Below, one piece after another: positions 26,335-36,282 of a stretch of 64,000 nucleotides of DNA. The first letter of the stretch is position 1, and each line of letters opens with the position of its first letter. Below the pieces are notes generated by a model. That model did no database searches. It was not told the origin of the DNA and saw only the letters and a program-made list of their open reading frames with translations. The translations under genes and the position numbers were made by a program. This stretch comes from Devosia equisanguinis (GTDB lineage: Bacteria; Pseudomonadota; Alphaproteobacteria; Rhizobiales; Devosiaceae): contig NZ_UZWD01000009.1 in assembly GCF_900631955.1 (NCBI RefSeq), positions 1-64,000 of the forward strand, written 5' to 3'.

Positions 26335-27717
26335 TCATTGAGCCTTGAGGTGAAAGCTTTTGGGCTGGGTCAAATTGGCATAGCCGATTTCGCTCAGCGC
26401 CCCGCCCTTGCCGGTGTCCTTGACCCCGGTCCAGACCAGCGCCGGATCGAGGTAATCGCAACGATTGGCAAAGACCGTGCCGGTCTCGATTTCGGTGCAG
26501 AGGCGGGCCGCAGCATCGAGATCGGCGGTCCAGACCGAGGCGGTGAGGCCATAGGGGCTGTCATTCATCAAGGTCACGGCCTCGGCGTCGTCGGCCACCT
26601 TCATGATGCCGACCACCGGTCCGAAACTCTCCTCGCGCATGACGCTCATCTGGTGGTTGACCCCGGTCAGCACTTCCGGCGCCAGCCAGGGCGAGCCGGC
26701 CTGGTCTTTGGCGTGCCGCGTGTTGAGGTGCCGTGTGGCGCCGCCGCGCACGGCCTCCTCGGTCTGCTGGCGCACCAGATCGGCGAAATTGCCGCGCGCC
26801 ATTGGCCCGACAATGGTGTCGGGATCGAGCGGATCGCCCAGCGTCCAGCCTTTGGCCTGGGCAATGAAGCGCTCGACGAAGCCGTCATAGGCGTCCTCAT
26901 GCACATAGATGCGCTCGACCCCGCAGCAGGACTGCCCGGAATTGAAGAAGCTGCCATCGACGAGGTTTTCCGCCGCATAATCAAGATCGGCATCGGCGCG
27001 CACATAGGCGGGGTCCTTGCCGCCCAGTTCCAGCCCCAGCGTGGCAAAGGTGCCGGCGGCGGCCTTTTCGATGCGCCGCCCGCCTTCCACCGAACCGGTG
27101 AAGTTGATGTGGTCGATCTGGCCCGAGCCAATCAGCTTTTCGGTATCGGCATGGCCGAGCACCAGGTTCTGGAAGAGGCCTGCAGGTAGCCCCGCGGCCG
27201 CGGCGGCCTGGGCAAAGCGCTCCCCGGCGAGCAGGGTCTGGCTGGCATGTTTCAGCACCACCGCATTGCCGGCGACCAACCCCGGCACGATGGAATTGGC
27301 GGCGGTGAGGAACGGGTAGTTCCAGGGCGCGATTACCATGACGACGCCCATCGGCTCGCGGCTGATATAGCGCGTAAAGCCCGGCTTGTCGGGGCGCATC
27401 GAAGGCGCCAGCGAGGCCTCGGCGATAGCCAGCATGTGGCGCGAGCGTTCTTCCACCCCGCGCTTTTCGCCGCCGAAGCGCACCGGGCGACCCATCTGCC
27501 AGGCCAGTTCGGGCACGATCTCGTCATTCATGGCCAAAAGCGCATCGACCATGCGGCCGACGGCGGCGACGCGCTCGGCGACAGGCACGGCGCGCCAGGC
27601 ACGTTGTGCCGAGCGGGCGCGGGTCATGGCGCTGTCGATTTCGGGTGGGCTAGCCAGCTGGCGCGTGGCATAGACCCGGCCATCGACGGGGGAAATGATC
27701 TCGACGCTATCGGACAT
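26335..27717 (-). CDS. Aldehyde dehydrogenase family protein
   Basis: A 460-residue NAD(P)-dependent aldehyde dehydrogenase. The catalytic glutamate is in LELGGKDPAYV and the catalytic cysteine in FNSGQSCCGVERI; the cofactor segment VIAPWNYPFLTAANS and the C-terminal GYGFANLTQPK-like end (here EIGYANLTQPKSF) are family-typical. It heads an apparent operon with an alcohol dehydrogenase and the class D beta-lactamase. The substrate is not evident from sequence. Confidence 0.92.
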   Translation of the reverse strand: MSDSVEIISPVDGRVYATRQLASPPEIDSAMTRARSAQRAWRAVPVAERVAAVGRMVDALLAMNDEIVPELAWQMGRPVRFGGEKRGVEERSRHMLAIAEASLAPSMRPDKPGFTRYISREPMGVVMVIAPWNYPFLTAANSIVPGLVAGNAVVLKHASQTLLAGERFAQAAAAAGLPAGLFQNLVLGHADTEKLIGSGQIDHINFTGSVEGGRRIEKAAAGTFATLGLELGGKDPAYVRADADLDYAAENLVDGSFFNSGQSCCGVERIYVHEDAYDGFVERFIAQAKGWTLGDPLDPDTIVGPMARGNFADLVRQQTEEAVRGGATRHLNTRHAKDQAGSPWLAPEVLTGVNHQMSVMREESFGPVVGIMKVADDAEAVTLMNDSPYGLTASVWTADLDAAARLCTEIETGTVFANRCDYLDPALVWTGVKDTGKGGALSEIGYANLTQPKSFHLKAQ

Positions 27718-27779
27718 GCAGAACTCCCTGATGCGCCAATTACTATCGATCCAACGCCGCCGCGCAAGCTGGGCCGAAT

Positions 27780-28397
27780 GTGATAATGCATGAGCGTGCC
27801 GCCCGCCTTTATGATGCCGCCCGACCCATTGGAGCCGATATCGTAGTGTCCTTGCCCCGTTCCTATTTCGATCGGCCGGTGACCGATATCGCGCGCGAAC
27901 TGATCGGCGCCGGTCTTTTCGTCGCCGGCGTGGGCGGGCGGATCGTAGAGGTCGAGGCCTATGACGCCACCGATCCTGCGTCGCACAGTTTTCGCGGCCC
28001 CACCCCGCGCAATGCCGCCATGTTCGGTCCGGCGGGGCATGCCTATGTCTACAAGATCTACGGTATCCATTTCTGTCTCAACATCGTTTGCCAAAAGGGC
28101 AGCGCTGTGTTGATCCGCGCCCTCGAGCCCAGCGAGGGTGTCGGGACGATGGTGGAGCGGCGCGGGCTGATGGGCGAGAAGCAACTTTGCTCCGGCCCCG
28201 GAAAGCTCGCGCAGGCGCTGGGCATCGGTCTCGGTCATAACGGAATGCCGCTCGACGCCTTTCCCTTCGAAATCCGGGCAGCGGAGCAGGAACACGCTAT
28301 CGGGGTGGGCGCGCGCATCGGCATCACCAAGGGCGCCGAGACGCCCTGGCGCTTCGTGCTTCAGGGATCGCCGTTCCTCAGTCGCCCCTTGCGTTGA
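27780..28397 (+). CDS. DNA-3-methyladenine glycosylase (AAG/MPG family)
   Basis: A 205-residue base-excision repair glycosylase of the mammalian-type AAG/MPG family, which removes alkylated and deaminated purines. Recognisable parts are VEVEAYDATDPASHSFRG, where Glu is the catalytic residue position, RNAAMFGPAGHAYVYKIYG with the tyrosine that intercalates DNA, and CSGPGKLAQALGI. The start is GTG at 27780 or ATG at 27786. It is divergent from the aldehyde dehydrogenase gene with a 62-base gap. Confidence 0.93.
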   Translation: MIMHERAARLYDAARPIGADIVVSLPRSYFDRPVTDIARELIGAGLFVAGVGGRIVEVEAYDATDPASHSFRGPTPRNAAMFGPAGHAYVYKIYGIHFCLNIVCQKGSAVLIRALEPSEGVGTMVERRGLMGEKQLCSGPGKLAQALGIGLGHNGMPLDAFPFEIRAAEQEHAIGVGARIGITKGAETPWRFVLQGSPFLSRPLR

Positions 28398-28415
28398 AGG
28401 CGCTGGAAATTAAGA

Positions 28416-28649
28416 TCAGGCGAAGGCCAGACCGGCGCGCTGTCCCTGCTGCCACACGACGCGGCAGGGCTCCATCGAGTGGCCGAACAGCACATAGAAC
28501 TGGCTGGGCAGATGGCCGCCATTCCATTCCACCATCGCGCCCGAACGGGTCAGATTGGTAATGGTGAGCGGCATGCGCTCCAGCCCACTATCCGAGACAG
28601 CGGTGGCGGCGATGCGGACGATTTCGCGGTTTTGACGACGGCGTTCCAT
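28416..28649 (-). CDS. Small PilZ-domain protein
   Basis: A 77-residue protein consisting of one PilZ domain. The c-di-GMP motif appears as an arginine-rich RRRQNR at residues 3-8 and NLTRSG at about 32, close to the RxxxR and [DN]xSxxG consensus but with Thr at the third position. The C-terminus (CRVVWQQGQRAGLAFA) is typical of alphaproteobacterial one-domain PilZ proteins. It may act as a c-di-GMP receptor for motility or envelope control; no partner is nearby. Confidence 0.85.
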   Translation of the reverse strand: MERRRQNREIVRIAATAVSDSGLERMPLTITNLTRSGAMVEWNGGHLPSQFYVLFGHSMEPCRVVWQQGQRAGLAFA

Positions 28650-28776
28650 GGCTCAAGAAATAGGCCGGATCGGTTAGCTGAAAAGTGCCGATACCAAAGC
28701 GATTTGATGCAAATTGTAACAATCGTCACAGGGGCGCCCGGTTGCCACACTCGCCCCGCCATGATTCAACAGGCGC

Positions 28777-30624
28777 GTGGAAGCCATTGAGTCTCTAGAT
28801 CTGTTCTCGCCCCATCGCCACGAACGGCCCTCGCCGCTCATGGTGCTGCGCGATATCTTTGGTCATCGCAGCTTTCGCGGCCAGCAGGCCGATGTCGTCG
28901 ATCACCTGGTCGGCGGCGGGGATGCGGTCGTGCTGTTTCCCACCGGCGCGGGCAAGTCCATGTGCTTCCAGATACCGGCCATCTGTCGGCCTGGCGTTGG
29001 TATCGTGGTGTCGCCGCTGATTGCGCTGATGCGCGACCAGGTCGAGGCGCTGAAACAGGCGGGCGTGGCGGCCGCTGCGCTCAATTCCTCGCTCTCGCCG
29101 CAGGAATCGGCCGAGGTGCGCCGGCAATTGCGCAATGGCGAACTCGACCTGCTCTATGTGGCGCCGGAACGGGTGGCGACCCCCGGCTTTGCCAATATGC
29201 TTTCCGGCATCGAGATCGCGCTCTTTGCCATCGACGAGGCCCATTGCGTGAGCCAGTGGGGCCATGATTTCCGCCCCGAATATCGCGAGCTCATCCATCT
29301 GGTTGAGCTCTATCCCGGCGTGCCGCGTGTCGCCCTCACCGCTACTGCCGATCCCACGACGCGCGAAGACATTATCGAACGCCTGGGGCTGGAACAGGCG
29401 CGGGTCTTCACCACCAGCTTCGACCGCCCCAATATTTCCTATTCCATCGTCGAGCGCGACAAGCCGCGCGAGCAATTGCTGGATTTCCTGGCCGGCCACA
29501 AGGGCGATAGCGGCATCGTCTATTGCCTTTCCCGCGCCAAGGTCGAGGACATCGCCGACTGGCTGAGTGGCAAGGGTATTCGCGCGCTGCCTTACCATGC
29601 GGGCATGTCGGCCGAATTGCGCAGCGCCAACCAGGATGCCTTTCTCAAGGAAGAAGGGCTTTGCCTCGTCGCGACCGTGGCCTTCGGCATGGGCATCGAC
29701 AAGCCCGATGTGCGCTATGTCGCCCATATGGACCTGCCCTCCTCGATCGAGGCCTATTACCAGGAAACCGGTCGCGCCGGGCGCGATGGCCAGCCCGCCG
29801 ATGCCTGGATGAGCTATGGCATGGCCGATGTGGTGCAGCGCCGCCGCATGATCGACGAGGGCAATGCCCCCGACGAGATCAAGCGGCTCGAACACGGCAA
29901 GCTCAATGCGCTGCTGGGCGTCTGCGAGACGGCCTCCTGCCGTCGCCAGGCTATCCTGGCTCATTTCGGCGAGGTCTATCCCCAGCCTTGCGGCAATTGC
30001 GACACCTGCCGCTCGCCGGTGGAAAGCTGGGACGGCACCGAGGCGGCAATCAAGGCATTGGCCGCGATCTACCGCACCGGCATGCGCTTCGGCGCGGCCC
30101 ATGTCATCGACGTGCTGGTGGGCAAGGAAACAGAAAAGGTGCTGCGCTTTGGCCATCAGCACCAGAAGGTCTTTGGCGAAGGTCGCGATCTCGATGCCAA
30201 GGCCTGGCAGTCGGTGGTCCGGCAATTGACGGCCATGGGGCTGATCGTGGTCGATCACGCCAATCATGGCGCGCTCACGCTCGGCGAAGGCGCCCGCGCG
30301 GTGTTCAAGCATGAGCGCCGGGTGACCCTGCGCAAGGATCGGCCGAAGAAGTCCATCGAGATCAGGCGGGCCCTGGCGCGCTCGGTCGATGTGCCCGAGC
30401 ATGCACGGCCACTGTTCGAGGCTTTGCGTGTCGAGCGCACGCGTCTGGCCAAGGCGCAGGGCGTGCCGCCCTATGTCATCTTTCATGACAATACGCTCAA
30501 GGCCATGGCGCTGGCCCGGCCCACCCATCCGCACGACATGCTGAACCTGCCGGGCGTGGGGCAGGGCAAGCTCGACCGCTATGGCGACGATTTCCTCACC
30601 GTCGTGCGCAATTTCGAAGGCTGA
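28777..30624 (+). CDS. recQ: ATP-dependent DNA helicase RecQ
   Basis: A 615-residue RecQ of normal bacterial length. The helicase core holds [15 protein letters not shown] (Walker A), [16 protein letters not shown] (DEAH box plus aromatic loop) and [10 protein letters not shown] (motif VI). A zinc site follows (CETASC, then CGNCDTC), then the winged helix and a C-terminal HRDC domain (about 535-615). A GTG start at 28777 gives [13 protein letters not shown]. It unwinds DNA during recombination repair. The DUF1624 gene begins two bases after its stop. Confidence 0.95.
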   Translation: MEAIESLDLFSPHRHERPSPLMVLRDIFGHRSFRGQQADVVDHLVGGGDAVVLFPTGAGKSMCFQIPAICRPGVGIVVSPLIALMRDQVEALKQAGVAAAALNSSLSPQESAEVRRQLRNGELDLLYVAPERVATPGFANMLSGIEIALFAIDEAHCVSQWGHDFRPEYRELIHLVELYPGVPRVALTATADPTTREDIIERLGLEQARVFTTSFDRPNISYSIVERDKPREQLLDFLAGHKGDSGIVYCLSRAKVEDIADWLSGKGIRALPYHAGMSAELRSANQDAFLKEEGLCLVATVAFGMGIDKPDVRYVAHMDLPSSIEAYYQETGRAGRDGQPADAWMSYGMADVVQRRRMIDEGNAPDEIKRLEHGKLNALLGVCETASCRRQAILAHFGEVYPQPCGNCDTCRSPVESWDGTEAAIKALAAIYRTGMRFGAAHVIDVLVGKETEKVLRFGHQHQKVFGEGRDLDAKAWQSVVRQLTAMGLIVVDHANHGALTLGEGARAVFKHERRVTLRKDRPKKSIEIRRALARSVDVPEHARPLFEALRVERTRLAKAQGVPPYVIFHDNTLKAMALARPTHPHDMLNLPGVGQGKLDRYGDDFLTVVRNFEG

Positions 30625-30626
30625 AC

Positions 30627-31634
30627 ATGTCCGGCATGGCCCCTGAAATGACAGAACAGCGGGCCAGGCGCCCGCGCATGCCGGTGATCGATATCGTCCG
30701 GGGCGTCGCCATTATCGCCATGATGGCCTATCACCTGTGCTGGGACCTCTGGTATTTCGGCTTCATCACTGCCGATGTGGGCTTTGATCCGCGCTGGGTG
30801 TTCTTCGCCCGCTCCATCCTCTTCGCCTTCATCTTCCTTGCCGGCGTCGGGCTCGTGCTCGGCCATGGCGAAGGCATACGCTGGCGGCCCTTCTGGCGAC
30901 GCTGGTTGCTGGTCGCGGGCGGGGCGGTGCTGATTTCCATCGGCACCTATGTCACTTTCCCGGACAGCTTCGTCTATTTCGGCGTGCTGCATGCCATCGC
31001 GCTGTTCAGCCTGTTCGGCCTGCCCTTTCTGTTCACGCCGCTCTGGGCGACGGGGCTCGCTGCACTGGCGCTGATCCTGCCGCCGTTATTTTTCGTTCAT
31101 AGTGCGTTCAACCAGAAGGCACTGTCCTGGCTCGGCTTCTGGGACGTGCCGCCGCCGGCCAATGATCTGGTGCCGGTCTTTCCCTGGTTCGGCGTGGCGC
31201 TGCTGGGGATTCTGGCCGCTCGTCTGGCCAGGAAAATGGGCCTGTTCGAGCGCCTCGCCACCATACAGCCGCACAATCTGCCGGCCAGAATCCTCGGCTT
31301 CATGGGCCGTTGGAGCCTGGTTATCTATCTGGTGCATCAGCCGATTTTGCTCGGGATCATCGCCCCGCTTGCCGGGGTGACCGGGGTGCAGCAGCAAAGC
31401 CAGGAGGTACAATTCCTCTCCTCCTGCCAGGCCACCTGCGAAGCCACCGACACCACCGCAGCGCTCTGCGCCAACTATTGCCAGTGCGGGCTAGAGGGGA
31501 TCAAGCGCGACGATCTGTGGGAGCCGGTCTTTACCGGCCTCATCTCCGCCGGCGACCAGGCCAAGCTCGAAGCCAATAATCGTCAATGCTCGGCGCTGAT
31601 CTATCCCGAGCTTGACACCCCAAATCCGCAGTGA
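30627..31634 (+). CDS. DUF1624 (heparan-alpha-glucosaminide acetyltransferase-like) membrane protein
   Basis: A 335-residue integral membrane protein with about eight helices. DIVRGVAIIAMMAYHLCWDL and FGVLHAIALFSLFG are typical of the DUF1624 acyltransferase-like family; the histidine in MMAYHL is the usual key residue position. After the last helix (IYLVHQPILLGII) there is an unusual soluble tail of about 75 residues with six cysteines, including CQATC, CANYCQC and NRQC. The lipid or sugar substrate is unknown. It follows recQ by two bases, which suggests co-transcription. Confidence 0.85.
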   Translation: MSGMAPEMTEQRARRPRMPVIDIVRGVAIIAMMAYHLCWDLWYFGFITADVGFDPRWVFFARSILFAFIFLAGVGLVLGHGEGIRWRPFWRRWLLVAGGAVLISIGTYVTFPDSFVYFGVLHAIALFSLFGLPFLFTPLWATGLAALALILPPLFFVHSAFNQKALSWLGFWDVPPPANDLVPVFPWFGVALLGILAARLARKMGLFERLATIQPHNLPARILGFMGRWSLVIYLVHQPILLGIIAPLAGVTGVQQQSQEVQFLSSCQATCEATDTTAALCANYCQCGLEGIKRDDLWEPVFTGLISAGDQAKLEANNRQCSALIYPELDTPNPQ

Positions 31635-31661
31635 AAATCTTAGTTTCTAGAGGAGTTTAGC

Positions 31662-32492
31662 ATGGCCGAGTCTGAAGAACGCATCGCCGTATCCACCTGG
31701 TCGTTGCACCGCCTGCTGGGCTCGACCTATCCGCACGATCTCACCACCGATGCGGTGGGCGAGATGGTCGAGACCTATGGCGAAGGCAGCGAATCGCTGC
31801 TCGGCCTGCCTTCGGTGCTGGCCAATCACGGCTATAAGCGGCTCGAAATCGTCTCCTTCCACCTGCGCAGTCGCGACCCGATCTATCTGGGCGAATTGCG
31901 CAACCAGCTCGACGTCGCGGGGGTGAACCTGCAGACGCTACTGATCGATGCCGGCGACATCACCGATCCCGTCAACGGCGCGCGCGACACGCGCTGGATT
32001 GCCGGCTGGATCGAGGTGGCAAATCAGCTGGGCGCCGAGAATGCCCGCATCATCGCCGGCCAGCAGGCGCCGACCCCGGAGACCATTGCCCGTTCCGCCA
32101 CGGCGCTCCGTCAGCTTGCGGCTGGGAATGCCGGCTCTTCGGTGCGTCTCGTCACCGAGAACTGGGGTAAGCTCTTGATCAATCCCGAGGCGGTGCATGC
32201 CCTGCTCGACCAGACCGAGGGTCAGATCGGGCTACTGGCCGATTTCGGCAACTGGTCCGGCGAAGACAAATATGAGGCGCTGCGCTCGATCTTCCCGCGG
32301 GCCTCGCTCTGCCATGCCAAGGCCAATTTCGTCGATGGCCAGCTCGATGAGCTCGACTATGGCCTCTGCGTGCAGGCGGCCGAAGAGGCCGGCTACAAGG
32401 GCCCCTACACGCTGATCTTCGACGCCGAGCATCCGCATGAATGGACCGGTCTCGAACTCGAGCGCGAACTCATCGAGACGCGGATCGCCTGA
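31662..32492 (+). CDS. Sugar phosphate isomerase/epimerase family protein
   Basis: A 276-residue TIM-barrel protein of the xylose-isomerase-like AP endonuclease-2 superfamily. Likely metal ligands are Glu in VTENWGKL, Asp in LLADFGNWSG, His in LCHAKANFV and Glu in FDAEHPHEW, consistent with a divalent-metal isomerase or epimerase. An AGAGGAG-type ribosome binding site precedes the ATG. It lies 27 bases behind the DUF1624 gene and could be read from the same promoter. The sugar is unknown. Confidence 0.85.
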   Translation: MAESEERIAVSTWSLHRLLGSTYPHDLTTDAVGEMVETYGEGSESLLGLPSVLANHGYKRLEIVSFHLRSRDPIYLGELRNQLDVAGVNLQTLLIDAGDITDPVNGARDTRWIAGWIEVANQLGAENARIIAGQQAPTPETIARSATALRQLAAGNAGSSVRLVTENWGKLLINPEAVHALLDQTEGQIGLLADFGNWSGEDKYEALRSIFPRASLCHAKANFVDGQLDELDYGLCVQAAEEAGYKGPYTLIFDAEHPHEWTGLELERELIETRIA

Positions 32493-32509
32493 TCCCAGGT
32501 TGCCTGCGC

Positions 32510-33421
32510 TCAGGCGGAGGGCAGATAGGTCTCGTCGCAGAGCTGGATAAAGCTCTTCATCGCCGCCGACAGGGGGCTCGACTTGCGTCGGGCCACCAGA
32601 AGCTGGCGCATGGCCCAAGTCTCGGCCAGGGGTGCGCAGACAAGGTCGGTGCCGGCGAGGAGATGGAGGCTCGTCGAGCGCAGGAAGCCGATGCCGAAGC
32701 CGGCCTCAACCATGCGCACCAGCGCCGGAAAACTCTCGACCCGCAGGGCTTCGTCGAGCGGGCGCCCCGCCTTGGCTGCCGCTTCCGCCAGCAGCCGATC
32801 GAGCGAGCCGCTGTGATGCACGCCGACTATGGCATGGGGCGTGACCGCATCAAACGACAGCGATTTGCGCGGTTCGATCTGGGCGGAGAGCGGATGATCC
32901 GGTGGGGCCAGCACCCAGATTCGCTCGTCTTCGAAGGGGCGGATGTCGAAGCGGGTGAAGTCGTAATTATCCGAGACGATAGCGACATCGGCACGGCCTT
33001 CGTCGAGCGCCAGCAATGCCTTGGCCGCGCCCATTTCGGCAATGGCGATATCGATGCCCGGATACTTGCCGGCATAGCGGGCCAGCAGCTCCGGCAGGCG
33101 GCCGGTGAGAGCCGAACTGGTGCAGGCCAGGCGCAGGCTGCCGCGATGGCCCGAGCCGAAATCGGCCATGACGGCATCGAGATCGGCAATGGCGCGCAGC
33201 ACGGTGCGGCAACCTTCGGCATAGGCTTCGCCGGCTGGTGTCAGCTTGACGCCATGGGCGGAGCGGTCGAACAGGACCACGCCCAGCCGGGCCTCGAGAT
33301 CGGATACCCGCCGGCTGACGGCCGATGAAGCAATGCCTTCGCGCTCGGCGGCGCGGCCGATCGAGCCGGTCTCGGCCAAAAGCAGAATGAGGCGTGCAGT
33401 TACGCTGTCGAAAGGTGCCAT
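32510..33421 (-). CDS. LysR-family transcriptional regulator
   Basis: A 303-residue LysR-type regulator of normal length. The N-terminal winged helix (RLILLLAETGSIGRAAEREG, then AVSRRVSDLEARLGVVLFDR) and the two-lobed effector domain are clear. The ATG at 33421 (MAPFDSVTARL) is used; the same frame stays open to 33886, but that part is only the opposite reading of the TauE/SafE gene. It lies 26 bases behind the TauE/SafE gene on the same strand and may regulate it. The co-inducer is unknown. Confidence 0.92.
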   Translation of the reverse strand: MAPFDSVTARLILLLAETGSIGRAAEREGIASSAVSRRVSDLEARLGVVLFDRSAHGVKLTPAGEAYAEGCRTVLRAIADLDAVMADFGSGHRGSLRLACTSSALTGRLPELLARYAGKYPGIDIAIAEMGAAKALLALDEGRADVAIVSDNYDFTRFDIRPFEDERIWVLAPPDHPLSAQIEPRKSLSFDAVTPHAIVGVHHSGSLDRLLAEAAAKAGRPLDEALRVESFPALVRMVEAGFGIGFLRSTSLHLLAGTDLVCAPLAETWAMRQLLVARRKSSPLSAAMKSFIQLCDETYLPSA

Positions 33422-33447
33422 GTCGTCTCCCACCGGCACCATAGCGA

Positions 33448-34193
33448 TCACCAGCCCAGGAGCAAGGACAAGCCGCGCAGGAGATAAAAAATGCCGATGG
33501 CGGTGACCACCCAGCGCGTCCAGCGGCGGAAATTGTCGTCGGTCATACGCTGGAGAATATGGTAGCCCAGATTGGTGCCGGCGATGGCGAAGGGCGCGGC
33601 GATCAGCACCAGCATCCAGTCGCCCGCGACCATGGCCGAGGCGGTGGAGCCGTAAAACACCACCTTGGACGCGTGCGAGACCACCTGGGTGGCGGCCTTG
33701 GTGGCGATCACTTGCGGCGGTCCATCTGGGTGCGGATGAAGAAGATGTCGACGGTGGGGCCGGAGACGCCGACCGCGAGGTTGAGTCCGCCGCCGAAGAA
33801 GCCGCAGAGCAGGGCATGCAGCGGCTTGCTGGCATCGAGCGCCAGCCAATGCTTGGGAATCCACACCAGGATCGGCATGAGGCCAATGGCGATGCACACC
33901 GTGGCCAGGTCGGGAATGTAGCGCACGAGATAGAGAAGGACGGCTGCGCCCAAAAGGCCGATGCAGATCATGCCGAGAATGCGCCAATCGATGAATTCGC
34001 GCGAGAACCAGGCCCGCGAGCCGTTGGCGACGATCTGGATCGCGCCCTGCACCGCGATGGCTGTTGCCACCGGAAGCAGGGTCAGCAATACCGCCAGCAG
34101 CACCAGGCCGCCCGCCATGCCGAATATGCCCGAAAGGGTCGATGTCAGCAGGACGGCTATAGCAACTGTGATGCCCAGTCCAAGACTTGTCAT
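33448..34193 (-). pseudogene. TauE/SafE (TSUP) family permease with a one-base frameshift
   Basis: Two overlapping frames together give one TSUP-family anion permease of about 248 residues. The N-terminal frame (MTSLGLGITVAIAVLLTSTL onward) runs to GPTVDIFFIRTQMDRRK and stops at 33708. The C-terminal frame continues as VIATKAATQVVSHASKVVFYG to the stop at 33448. Adding one G near 33714 (CTTGCGGCGG to CTTGGCGGCGG) restores MDRRQVIATKAA without a break. Either a recent inactivating deletion or a sequencing error explains this. An intact product would export or import sulfite, taurine-related sulfonates or another small anion. Confidence 0.85.
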
Positions 34194-34425
34194 GGCGATG
34201 CCTCCATGTCTCTGGATGGGCCAAACGGCGTCTCCGAGCCAGCGCCGCTTCGGCATGGGCCCATGCCTGGAGGCTGGGCGTCATATCTGCGTTTTTCTAC
34301 AGATTGCGTCTTGAATGGTAGGTGAAATGCGCATTTTATAGGCGGCGTAGGTTTAATTTGCCCGATTCCCGGTCGCCGGTTTCCGCGCCCCTTCGGGTCC
34401 CACTTATTGACGTCTGGATACTCCC

Positions 34426-36282
34426 TTGGTTTCCCTCAAGGCTGGCCGCGATCGTGCACGCGGCGATGCTCGGGCTCACGTGGCCGCCGCGCATGCGGGC
34501 AAAGGTCTCGGCCCGATCATGCGCATCACGCTTTATTCCCTCCGCCATTCCTGGCAGGCCGGTTTCGCCATAGGCGCGACCATCATCGCCTCGGTGCTGC
34601 AATTGTCGATCCCGCGCCTATTGGGTCATGCAGTGGACCAGGCGCAGAATGTGCTCAGCGTCGCAGCCGAGGGGGCCGAGCAGGCGCTGTTCTGGACCGC
34701 GATGACGCTGCTCGCCGTGTCGGTGGCGCGCGGCTTCTTCACGCTGGTGCAGAACTACTTTTCGGAATCGGTGGGCCATCATGTGGGCTACGAGCTGCGG
34801 CTGGCCTTCTACGACAAGGTGCAGCGCCTCTCCTATTCCTATCATGACCGCGTGCATTCGGGCGATCTGATCACTGTCGGCCTGCTCGATCTCGATGGCG
34901 TCCGCATGTTCTTTGCCACCGGCTTGATCCGTGTGGTGCTGCTGTCGGTGCTGATCGGCGTCGGCGCCTATTTGCTGTTCACCACCGATGCCCTGCTGGC
35001 ATTTCTGGCCTTGAGCTTCGTGCCCTTCGTCGCCTGGCGCTCCTCCACCGCGCAACTGGCGCTGCGGGCTACCTGGCTGGTTTTGCAGAACAAGCTCTCC
35101 ATTCTCACCCGGGTGATGGAGGAAAATCTCGGCGGTATTCGCGTGGTGCGCGCCTTTTCGGGCCAGAAGTTCGAGCTCGGCAAGTTCGAAGGCGCCTCCC
35201 AGGATGCGCTGAAACTCGCCCATGAGCGCGTCGGCATTCGCGTGCGCGCCACCTCGATGATGACCTTCTCGTTCTTCGCCGCCATGGGGCTGGTGCTCTG
35301 GGTCGGGGGCAATAAGGTGATCGCCGGGGAAATGAGCGTTGGCACGCTCGCCTCTTTCCTCACCTTTATGACCATCCTGCAGATGCCGGTGCGCCAGCTC
35401 GGCCTGATGGTCAATTCCTTCGCGCGTGCCTCCACCTGCGGGGAACGCTTCTATGCCTTTATCGACGAACCCGTCGAGATCGAGGACAAGCCCGGCGCGG
35501 TACCGCTCAAGCTGACCGATGGCGTGATGCGCTTTGAAAATGTCGGCTTCACCTATCCCGGCGCCACCCATCCCACCCTTGATGGCATCAGCTTCGAAGG
35601 TCGGGCGGGCGAAACCATCGGCATTGTCGGCGCCCCCGGCAGCGGCAAGTCGACCATCGCCCATTTGCTCCCGCGCTTTTACGACGTGACATCCGGGCGG
35701 ATCACGCTCGATGGACAGGATATTCGCGATGTGACGCTGCAATCGCTGCGGCGGGCGGTGGCCGTGGTGCAGCAGGACGGGTTTCTCTTCACCACTACCA
35801 TCGAGAACAACATCGCCTATGGCGATCCATGGGCCAAGGAAACCAAGATCGAGAAGGCCGCAGAAAGCGCCCAATTGCACAATTACATCATGGGCCTGCC
35901 CTCAGATTACGACACGGTTGTGGGTGAACGCGGCGTGTCGCTGTCCGGCGGGCAGCGCCAGCGCCTCTCCATCGCTCGCAGCCTGGTACTGAAGCCGGCG
36001 GTCATGGTGTTCGACGACTCGACGGCCGCCATCGATGCCGGCACCGAGCACCGCATCCGCAGTGCCATCCGCCGCTACGCCAAGGATCGGGTGACCATCG
36101 TCATCGCCCATAGGCTGTCTTCGCTGATGGATGCCGACAAGATCCTGTTCCTCGAGGATGGGCATATCGTGGAAAGCGGCAGCCATGAGGAGCTGCTGGC
36201 GCTGGGTGGGCGCTATGCCGCGCTCTATCATCTCCAGACCCGGCCGACTGACGAAACCGATATCGAAAGGGCCGCGCAATGA
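34426..36282 (+). CDS. ABC transporter ATP-binding/permease, degenerate-site half
   Basis: A 618-residue exporter half: a six-helix membrane domain followed by a nucleotide-binding domain with Walker A (GAPGSGKST, about 402), a perfect signature LSGGQ (about 506) and Walker B VMVFDDSTAAID (about 525). The catalytic glutamate after Walker B is Asp, as in the degenerate-site subunit of heterodimeric exporters such as TM287. The start is uncertain: TTG at 34426, or ATG at 34519 (MRITLYSLR), which begins close to the first helix. It overlaps the partner gene by four bases. The substrate, drug or lipid, is unknown. Confidence 0.9.
   Translation: MVSLKAGRDRARGDARAHVAAAHAGKGLGPIMRITLYSLRHSWQAGFAIGATIIASVLQLSIPRLLGHAVDQAQNVLSVAAEGAEQALFWTAMTLLAVSVARGFFTLVQNYFSESVGHHVGYELRLAFYDKVQRLSYSYHDRVHSGDLITVGLLDLDGVRMFFATGLIRVVLLSVLIGVGAYLLFTTDALLAFLALSFVPFVAWRSSTAQLALRATWLVLQNKLSILTRVMEENLGGIRVVRAFSGQKFELGKFEGASQDALKLAHERVGIRVRATSMMTFSFFAAMGLVLWVGGNKVIAGEMSVGTLASFLTFMTILQMPVRQLGLMVNSFARASTCGERFYAFIDEPVEIEDKPGAVPLKLTDGVMRFENVGFTYPGATHPTLDGISFEGRAGETIGIVGAPGSGKSTIAHLLPRFYDVTSGRITLDGQDIRDVTLQSLRRAVAVVQQDGFLFTTTIENNIAYGDPWAKETKIEKAAESAQLHNYIMGLPSDYDTVVGERGVSLSGGQRQRLSIARSLVLKPAVMVFDDSTAAIDAGTEHRIRSAIRRYAKDRVTIVIAHRLSSLMDADKILFLEDGHIVESGSHEELLALGGRYAALYHLQTRPTDETDIERAAQ

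Noticed and set aside
28795..30534. 579-residue minus-strand open frame
   Set aside because: It mirrors recQ, whose motifs are all intact on the plus strand.
33422..33886. N-terminal extension of the LysR frame
   Set aside because: It is Ser/Arg-rich and overlaps the TauE/SafE gene; normal LysR length starts at 33421.
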